This document shows positions 59,401-64,000 of a DNA stretch of 64,000 bases, in pieces. The notes beneath the pieces were generated by a model, which saw nothing but the letters and a program-made list of their open reading frames with translations, did not search any database and was not told the origin of the DNA. This DNA comes from Yinghuangia seranimata. GTDB taxonomy: Bacteria; Actinomycetota; Actinomycetes; Streptomycetales; Streptomycetaceae. Both the position numbers and the translations under genes were made by a program. The DNA is taken from positions 61,659 to 125,658 of the forward strand of contig NZ_JASAOI010000055.1 of the NCBI RefSeq assembly GCF_029953285.1, written 5' to 3'. Each line of letters opens with the position of its first letter. Position 1 is the stretch's first letter.

Positions 59401-62327
59401 AGCCCGAGGCAGCGATGACGGCGCTGGCCAGGGCACACGTCCACGGCGTGCGGGTGGACTGGCGCGCGGTGTTCGCGGGCGTGCACCCGGCCGACCTGCC
59501 GACGCGAACGTTCGCGCGGACGCCGTACTGGCTGCCGAAGCCGGCGCGCGCCGGCGACGTGGCGCAGGCCGGCCAGGACCGGGCCGAACACCCGCTGCTC
59601 GGCGCGGTCGTGGAGAACCCCGAGACCGGCGGCGTCATGCTCACCGGGGTCTTGTCTCTGGAGACCCACCCGTGGCTCGCCGACCACGCGGTCGCCGGGA
59701 CGGTTGTCGTGCCGGGCACGGCGCTGGTCGAACTCGCCCTGCACGCGGCCGAGGTGGCGCGGTGCGAAGAGGTGGACGAACTGCTCGTACAGACGCCGTT
59801 GGTCCTGCCGGAAGACGGTCGGGTGCGGCTGCGCATCGTGGTCGGCAGTGCCGACGCGGAGGGGCACCGGTCGCTGGCGGTGTACGGACGCCCGGTGCTT
59901 GGCGGCGGCTCGGCACCCGCGGCCGATACGGAGAGCGCGTGGACATGCCACGCCGTCGGCCAACTCGCCGAGACAGACGGTGAATCGCCGGGACGGCTCG
60001 CGGTCTGGCCGCCGCCGGGGGCGGTCGCCGTGCCGACGGACGACCTGTACACGCGGCTGAGCGAGCGCGGCTACCGCTACGGACCGGCGTTCCAGGGCCT
60101 GCGCGCGGTGTGGGAACGCGGCGACGAGGTCTTCGCGGAGGTCGCCGTGCCGGATGAACTTCGCGACACGAATGCGAAGTTCGCGGTGCATCCGGCACTC
60201 CTCGACGCGGCTCTGCACGCCGTCGCTGCGACCACGAAGACGAGTGCCGAGGCGGGCGGTTCGGAGGCGGAGCACGAGCGGATCGTGCTGCCGTTCGCGT
60301 GGTCCGGCGTGCGGGTCACCCGCGGCGGCGCGGCCGCCCTGCGGGTGCGCTTCACCCGCCAGGCGGGGAGCGACCGGGTGGCCCTGACCGTCGCGGACGA
60401 ACGCGGTCGGCCGGTCGCGGCGGTGCGGGAGCTGGCGTTCCTCCCGGTCTCCGTCGACCAGCTGCGCACGAACGCAAGCACCAGCGTCCGCAACACCCTG
60501 TTCCGGGTCGACTGGTCAACGTTCCCGGAAGAAGTGGCCGGCGCCACCGGATCCTTCACCGTCCTCCACGACGTCCCGGGGGTCTGGACCGAGTTCGGCA
60601 TCCCGGTCGTCTCCCGCCTCGCCGACCTCGTGCCCGCCCCCGACACCGTCCTCGTCCCGCTCGCCGCCGACCCCGTCCACCTGAAGGACGGCGACGAGGC
60701 CGCGGCGGCGCGGGAGCTGGCGGGACGGGTGCTGCACCTCGTCCAGGAATGGCTCGCCGACGAGCGCTTCGCCGCGTCCCGCCTCGTGTTCCTGACCGGC
60801 GGCGCCGTCGCCTGCTCCCCCACCGACACCGTGACCGACCTCGCGGCCGCGACCGCGTGGGGACTGGTCCGCTCCGCGCAGTCCGAGCACCCGGGACGCT
60901 TCGGGCTCGTCGACGGCGACGGCACCGATCGGACGCTGCCACTCCTCGGGCGCGCACTGGCGTCGGGCGAGGCCCAACTGGCGATCCGTGCGGGCGTGGT
61001 GCTGGCCGCGCACCTCGTCCGGGCCGAACCCGCCACCGAAGCAGCGCCGTTCGATGTCTCCGGAACCGTTCTCCTGACCGGAGGAACGGGAGCCCTCGGA
61101 CGGCTGGTCGCCCGGCACCTGGTGACCGCGCACGGCGTACGTCACGTACTCCTCGCGTCCCGACGCGGCCTCGCGGCCGAGGGCGCGGACGACCTGGTCG
61201 CCGAACTGACCGGGCTGGGGGCCGAAGTCGCAGTGGTGGCCGCCGACCTGACGCTGCGCCAGGAGGCCGCAGCGGTTCTGGAGTCGGTCCCGGCCGAGCA
61301 TCCGCTGACCGCCGTCGTCCACCTCGCCGGAACCTTGGACGACGGCGTGGTGGAGTCCATGACCGACGAACGCCTGGAGGCCGTCCTCCGCCCCAAGGTC
61401 GACGCGGCCTGGCACCTCCACGAACTGACGGCCCATCTGCCGCTCGCCGCCTTCGTCCTGTTCTCCTCGACCGCAGGCGTGCTCGGTTCACCGGGCCAGG
61501 CCAACTACGCGGCGGCGAACACGTTCCTGGACGCCCTGGCGTACCGCCGCAGGGCGGCGGGGCTCCCGGGCACGTCCCTCGCATGGGGACTGTGGGACCT
61601 GGCCGGCGGCATGGCCGACCGCACAGGCGCGGCACTGGTCCGCAGGGCCCGCCTGTCCGGGCTGCTGCCCCTCCGGCCCGCCGAGGGCCTGGCACTCCTC
61701 GACGCGGCCCTGACCTCCAACGACCCCCTCCTCGTCCCCGTCCACATCGACCTGCCCACCCTCAACGACCAACCGCCGGGAGACGCCCTGCCCCTGCTCC
61801 GCGGCCTCGGCCGGCGCGACCCCGGCCGCTCCGCGGGCGCCGACAGCGGAGGCCTGCTGTCCGCCCTCGCCACGGCCTCGTCCGACGAGGCCGAGGAACT
61901 GGTGACCACCCTGGTCCGGGGGCACATCGCCACCGTCCTGGGCCACGCCTCCCCCGACGCGGTCGACCCAGCGCGCAGCCTCGTCGACCTCGGCTTCGAC
62001 TCCCTCTCGTCCGTCGAACTCCGCAACCGCCTGTCGACCGCGACGGGCCTGCGCCTACCCGCGACCCTGGTCTTCGACCACCCAACGGGTCAGGCCCTGG
62101 CGGCCTACCTGAGGTCCGAACTGGCCCCCTCCGGCGCGTCGACCGCGATCGGCGTCCTGGAGGAACTCGAGGAACTGGAACGCTCCCTGTCCAAACTGAG
62201 CCTGGACACCGTCGCCCGCACCCGCCTCGCCGAGACGCTGGAACGCCTCCTGGACCACGTCTCCGACGGCACCGAGGCCCTCGACAAGATCGACACGGCC
62301 GCCCTCGACGACGACTACTTCGGCTGA
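56463..62327 (+). CDS. Type I modular polyketide synthase: ACP-KS-AT-DH-KR-ACP
   Basis: 1954 residues from ATG 56463. N-terminal ACP with Ser68 in GFDSL; KS from ~144 with Cys316 (DTACSSSLV), His451 (EAHGTGT) and His489 (KSNIGH); AT with Ser773 in GHSIGEL and an R-A-F-H-S motif near 875, which points to malonyl-CoA; DH with His1075 ([11 protein letters not shown]) and [12 protein letters not shown] with [13 protein letters not shown] (~1540), L-D-D (1625-1627, B type) and Tyr1682 ([11 protein letters not shown]); second ACP with Ser1847 in [10 protein letters not shown]. No ER, methyltransferase or thioesterase. The C-terminal ~60 residues ([29 protein letters not shown]...DDDYFG) are a docking-like helical tail. 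It should add one malonate-derived unit and leave a trans enoyl thioester, unless it iterates. The starter is probably supplied by the divergent FAAL. Confidence 0.95.
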   Translation: MNSGNPQDNPAGTVQAAGVRGRWSTVAEVERGPLLLRAVRANAAAVLGRSGPEEIAPERTFEEHGFDSLAALEFAEALGGELGVPLAATLVFDYPTPASLAEHLLGVVWGADDMSSREDGFAGTATASEPSAADRGAASATSRDPIAIVAMACRLPGGVESPEDFWTLLAEGRDAIGPFPRDRGWDEAELFAPGVDGVPRSAVGVGGFLGSAAAFDADFFRLSPREAVTMDPQQRLLLEVSWEVLERAGIAPDTLRGSRTGVFTGVVQSDYAVRADDAPEELWGHLMTGNSSSLLSGRVAYTLGLEGPVLSVDTACSSSLVALHLAAGALHNGECDLALVGGVTVMASPVVFTEFSRQQGLAPDGRCKSFAAAADGTAWSEGVGVVLCERLSDARRNGHRVLAVVRGGAVNHDGASNGLTAPNGPAQQRLIGAALADAGLTPDDVDAVEAHGTGTRLGDPIEAQALLATYGVGRERPLWLGSVKSNIGHTQAAAGIAGIIKTVLALRHATLPRTLHVDSPSPVIDWSSGPVELLTDAREWAPRAGRVRRAAVSSFGISGTNAHVIVEEGDPDPLHVPSGSALDIGGFPTPWVLSGRTQADLRVQAASLHAHLTAAPDVDPLRVGAALATTRAALDHRAVLTGGTRDELMSSLGSLGSLSTPANVVEGAATGGLLAFAFSGQGSQRARMGAELAAASTRFADELGRIVDALDVRLAAHVEVALGDVLAAEAGTPWAALLDETVYTQTGLFAVEVALFRLLSACGVRPDYLIGHSIGELAAAHAAGVLSLDDACTLVVARAALMQKLPDGGAMFAVEASEAEILRDDLPDGVAVAGVNGPSSVVLSGPEDATAFAAATWRGRGRRTKRLAVNRAFHSALMDPMLAAFGRVAERVTYAAPRIPIVSNLTGRLAAADELTSPAYWVRHVRESVRFADGVAWLHGQGVTGYVELGPGGTLAAMIERCLDDPAVMVTPALRTDRTEPEAAMTALARAHVHGVRVDWRAVFAGVHPADLPTRTFARTPYWLPKPARAGDVAQAGQDRAEHPLLGAVVENPETGGVMLTGVLSLETHPWLADHAVAGTVVVPGTALVELALHAAEVARCEEVDELLVQTPLVLPEDGRVRLRIVVGSADAEGHRSLAVYGRPVLGGGSAPAADTESAWTCHAVGQLAETDGESPGRLAVWPPPGAVAVPTDDLYTRLSERGYRYGPAFQGLRAVWERGDEVFAEVAVPDELRDTNAKFAVHPALLDAALHAVAATTKTSAEAGGSEAEHERIVLPFAWSGVRVTRGGAAALRVRFTRQAGSDRVALTVADERGRPVAAVRELAFLPVSVDQLRTNASTSVRNTLFRVDWSTFPEEVAGATGSFTVLHDVPGVWTEFGIPVVSRLADLVPAPDTVLVPLAADPVHLKDGDEAAAARELAGRVLHLVQEWLADERFAASRLVFLTGGAVACSPTDTVTDLAAATAWGLVRSAQSEHPGRFGLVDGDGTDRTLPLLGRALASGEAQLAIRAGVVLAAHLVRAEPATEAAPFDVSGTVLLTGGTGALGRLVARHLVTAHGVRHVLLASRRGLAAEGADDLVAELTGLGAEVAVVAADLTLRQEAAAVLESVPAEHPLTAVVHLAGTLDDGVVESMTDERLEAVLRPKVDAAWHLHELTAHLPLAAFVLFSSTAGVLGSPGQANYAAANTFLDALAYRRRAAGLPGTSLAWGLWDLAGGMADRTGAALVRRARLSGLLPLRPAEGLALLDAALTSNDPLLVPVHIDLPTLNDQPPGDALPLLRGLGRRDPGRSAGADSGGLLSALATASSDEAEELVTTLVRGHIATVLGHASPDAVDPARSLVDLGFDSLSSVELRNRLSTATGLRLPATLVFDHPTGQALAAYLRSELAPSGASTAIGVLEELEELERSLSKLSLDTVARTRLAETLERLLDHVSDGTEALDKIDTAALDDDYFG

Positions 62328-62457
62328 GCAGGCCGCCCGCCACGACCCGGCAACCGGCGAGCCGACTCCGGCCGTCCCGCTGGTGGGTGGGCCTGTTCCG
62401 TTGCGGCGGGGACTGCGCCAGGCTGCGCCGTCCCGGGCCTGTATCGCTGTTGGCGGC

Positions 62458-62617
62458 CTCCCGCCCCTCCCGCTTTTGGATTTTCGCGCGGCCGGCCCGC
62501 GCGTCAAGCCGCGGTGATCCATCCACGGACAGGCGGCCTGTCCCGGGGCCGAGGGGGCGGCTTGACCCGCGTGCCGTCCGCGCTAACGACCTCGGCAACT
62601 AGCGGGAGGGGCGGGAG
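62458..62617. repeat. Large interrupted palindrome (~160 bp)
   Basis: Nested arms share a centre near 62535: outer CTCCCGCCCCTCCCGC (62458-62473) with GCGGGAGGGGCGGGAG (62602-62617), 16/16; middle CGCGCGTCAAGCCGC (62498-62512) with GCGGCTTGACCCGCG (62557-62571), 14/15; inner GGACAGG (62527-62533) with CCTGTCC (62537-62543), 7/7. The RNA or single-stranded DNA would fold into one long interrupted hairpin. Confidence 0.75.
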
Positions 62618-62674
62618 TGTGGCGCCGCTTTGCCCGGCTGCCGCTGCCCGCCCGCGGCCCCAGCGTGGTCGCCG
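62543..62674 (+). repeat. Long inverted repeat, left copy (~132 bp)
   Basis: Reverse-complement match to 63868-64000 with one substitution and one single-base gap (near 62606-62616). It overlaps the right half of the palindrome and ends 5 bases before the stop codon of the AbiEi-like gene. Confidence 0.9.
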
Positions 62675-62679
62675 AACCC

Positions 62680-63666
62680 TCAAGCCGACCGATGTTCGCC
62701 AGCCCCGCCATCGGAGCCCCGCACCTCCACATCCGGCAGTTCAGTGGGAGGGGCGGCGGTGCGCTGTCGAATCACCTGACGCAGATCCGCGATGAACCTG
62801 TCGGGATGCTCCCTGATCTCCAGTGGAGTGACCGCCACGACGACGATCCCCGCCGCTGTCATCCGCAGCCGCCGGCGCTCCGTCCGCGCCAGGTCCTCCG
62901 GCGAGGAGTGGTAGGCCCAGGAGTTGACTTCGAGTGCCACGCCGAGTTCTACCCAGTACGCGTCCGGACAGGCGAGGAACGTCCCGTCGGGGAGGTAGAG
63001 CCAGGCATTCCACACCGCCTTCGGCAGCCTGGCCGTCTCAACCACCCTCCGCGCCTCCGCCTCCGCCACCGACCGCGTCCCGGACCGCAGTTCCTCCATC
63101 GCCAGGTTCAATAGCCGCGTCCCCCGTTTCGGTGCCGCGACGAGCTCTTCCTCAAGCTCGCCGACACCCACGCGCCGCCCCTGCACCACCTGAGCGACGA
63201 GCCCGACCACATCCTGTTCCCGCTCGATGTGGCGGCAGGTATCGACCACCGCTCGCGCCAACCTCACCACCCGCACCCCACCGATCGTCAGGGCCCGCCC
63301 GTCGCGCGTCGTCTGCACGACCCGCAGCCACGAAGGCAGTGACCGCGGTCGGCGACGACGCGGGATCACCACCAGGATGAACGGCAGCGGGGGAACGCGG
63401 GCAAGCGCGTACCTTTCCAATGCATCCCGCCCTGACAGGACGGCACCGTCCCCGCAGTAGAGCAGCGCAGCCCTGATGCGCTGTTCCCGCGTCGGCGCCG
63501 CCCGTGAAGTCAGTGCCACGCTGGGCAGGATCGCCGACCAACGGCCGCCCTTCGCGCACCATTGGCTGAATGTGCGGCTTGGCACACCGCACCGCTGTGC
63601 CTGCGCCCGCGTCACGATGCCGGATTGGCGCCGCACGATCTCATCAAGATCACCGCTATTACCCAT
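62680..63666 (-). CDS. AbiEi-antitoxin-like HTH / DUF559 (PD-D/ExK-like) protein, orphan
   Basis: 328 residues from ATG 63666; reverse-strand CAATAT lies 6 bases upstream, so the mRNA may be leaderless. N-terminal ~50 residues form the AbiEi-type winged helix (DLDEIVRRQSGIVTRAQAQRCGVPSRTFSQWCAKGGRW). The middle (CGDGAVLSGRDALERYAL, FILVVIPRRRRPR, VRVVRLARAVVDTCRHIE) follows the common actinobacterial AbiEi-like layout. The C-terminal ~90 residues resemble DUF559/Vsr-like endonuclease folds: WNAWLYLPDGTFLACPDAYWVELGVALEVNSWAYHSS, with Asp, Glu and an E-V-N in place of E-V-D. No AbiEii nucleotidyltransferase toxin is adjacent, so it is not a standard type IV toxin-antitoxin pair. It is bracketed by the 132-bp inverted repeats. 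Confidence 0.82.
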   Translation of the reverse strand: MGNSGDLDEIVRRQSGIVTRAQAQRCGVPSRTFSQWCAKGGRWSAILPSVALTSRAAPTREQRIRAALLYCGDGAVLSGRDALERYALARVPPLPFILVVIPRRRRPRSLPSWLRVVQTTRDGRALTIGGVRVVRLARAVVDTCRHIEREQDVVGLVAQVVQGRRVGVGELEEELVAAPKRGTRLLNLAMEELRSGTRSVAEAEARRVVETARLPKAVWNAWLYLPDGTFLACPDAYWVELGVALEVNSWAYHSSPEDLARTERRRLRMTAAGIVVVAVTPLEIREHPDRFIADLRQVIRQRTAAPPTELPDVEVRGSDGGAGEHRSA

Positions 63667-63752
63667 GCGGGTATATTGGGCGTATTTACCCCTCCGAGGC
63701 GCCGCTGCGCCTGGAGCCTGTGGACAACTCTCGGCGGACGCCGTCCGCGTCT

Positions 63753-63793
63753 TCGGATCCTCCAAGATCATGTGTCGGATCGGGCAAGATCTT
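63753..63793. repeat. Direct repeat TCGGATC-N3-CAAGATC-N-T, two copies 22 bp apart
   Basis: Copies at 63753-63771 and 63775-63793 match at 15 of 19 positions and are spaced about two helical turns. They lie 87-127 bases upstream of the AbiEi-like start at 63666. Winged-helix antitoxins commonly bind repeated sites in their own promoters, so this may be an operator. Confidence 0.45.
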
Positions 63794-63867
63794 GAAATCG
63801 TCGAAGCGGCGCCCGGCGCCCACCACGCGGGAACCGCAGGGCGGCATGGAGGATCGCACCGCTCATC

Positions 63868-64000
63868 CGGCGACCACGCTGGGGCCGCGGGCGGGCAGCG
63901 GCAGCCGGGCAAAGCGGCGCCACACTCCCCGCCCCTGCCGCTAGTTGCCGAGGTCGTTAGCGCGGACGGCACGCGGGTCAAGCCGCCCCCTCGGCCCCGG
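63868..64000 (-). repeat. Long inverted repeat, right copy (truncated by window end)
   Basis: Reverse complement of 62543-62674 at about 98% identity; base 64000 pairs with 62543 and the match is still perfect there, so the repeat probably continues beyond the window, perhaps into the other half of the palindrome seen at 62458-62542. Confidence 0.9.

Larger units (their letters stand above)
62328..62679. other. 352-base region after the PKS, filled by palindromic repeat
   Basis: No gene. The first ~130 bases hold an imperfect stem (CAGGCC near 62333 and GGCCTG near 62390) that may end PKS transcription. From 62458 on it is occupied by the palindromic and inverted repeats listed separately. 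The gene to the right ends at 62680 on the other strand. Confidence 0.5.
63667..64000. other. 334-base region upstream of the AbiEi-like gene
   Basis: No gene seen. It contains the presumed promoter of the leftward gene (A+T-rich 63669-63692), a 19-bp direct repeat at 63753-63793 and the right inverted-repeat copy from 63868 to the window end. The stretch 63794-63867 shows no structure I can name. Confidence 0.5.

Noticed and set aside
1..64000. tRNA, rRNA, CRISPR array, transposase, integrase or phage genes
   Set aside because: None recognised on reading the window; the only mobile-element-like sign is the repeat pair at the right edge.

Overview
The window is very GC-rich (roughly 70-75% by eye), with strong G/C third-position bias, many GTG starts, several probable leaderless promoters, two SARP/AfsR-type regulators, a SigB/SigF-family partner-switching operon, ETF genes with an etfD, and a type I PKS. 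This points to a mycelial actinomycete of the Streptomycetaceae type; I cannot name the species. I saw no tRNA, rRNA, CRISPR array or insertion sequence.

Layout. 1-20.8 kb is mostly housekeeping and metabolic: the 3' end of a class III aminotransferase, a sulfite-oxidase-like molybdoenzyme, a Gfo/Idh/MocA oxidoreductase with a GH20 hexosaminidase, proS, a MocR regulator divergent from an MFS exporter (start codons share bases inside a 13-bp-arm palindrome), an isochorismatase-like hydrolase, an aldo/keto reductase, a LysR regulator, a TetR regulator behind a perfect 17-bp-arm palindrome followed by an FAD dehydrogenase and an SDR, a NarL-type two-component system divergent from an MMPL transporter, and a threonyl-tRNA synthetase homologue lacking the editing domain. 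20.8-25.7 kb has a lipoprotein L,D-transpeptidase, an HTH plus HSP90-like ATPase resembling actinobacterial conflict proteins, and a divergent 70-aa membrane protein. 25.8-30.0 kb is etfB-etfA-etfD, which should pass acyl-CoA dehydrogenase electrons to menaquinone. 30.0-35.0 kb is a stress-sigma module (sigma factor, GHKL anti-sigma kinase, STAS antagonist, ANTAR-GAF-PAS-PAS-PP2C phosphatase) behind a near-consensus SigB-type promoter and a structured leader. 35-43.8 kb holds a channel-like membrane protein, a large AfsR-type regulator divergent from an AhpD-like protein, a hemerythrin-domain protein, a 14-TM drug exporter and a serine/threonine-dehydratase-like enzyme.

42.9-62.3 kb looks like a biosynthetic gene cluster. 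A short SARP regulator lies beside a seven-gene leftward operon (56.3 down to 44.9 kb): fatty acyl-AMP ligase, acyl-CoA/ACP dehydrogenase-like flavoprotein, R2-like diiron protein, second adenylate-forming enzyme, MMPL exporter, FAD/NAD(P)-binding monooxygenase and an aspartase/fumarase-superfamily lyase. The last two resemble the CreE/CreD pair (aspartate to nitrosuccinate to nitrite plus fumarate) of cremeomycin-type pathways. A divergent single-module PKS (ACP-KS-AT-DH-KR-ACP) has an N-terminal ACP suited to loading by the acyl-AMP ligase. My inference is a lipid- or polyketide-derived product with a nitrite-derived group (nitro, nitroso, diazo or N-N bond). I do not recognise it as a known cluster.

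The right edge (62.4-64.0 kb) carries a long palindromic repeat and an about 132-bp near-identical inverted repeat bracketing an orphan AbiEi/DUF559-like gene; the repeat runs off the end of the window.
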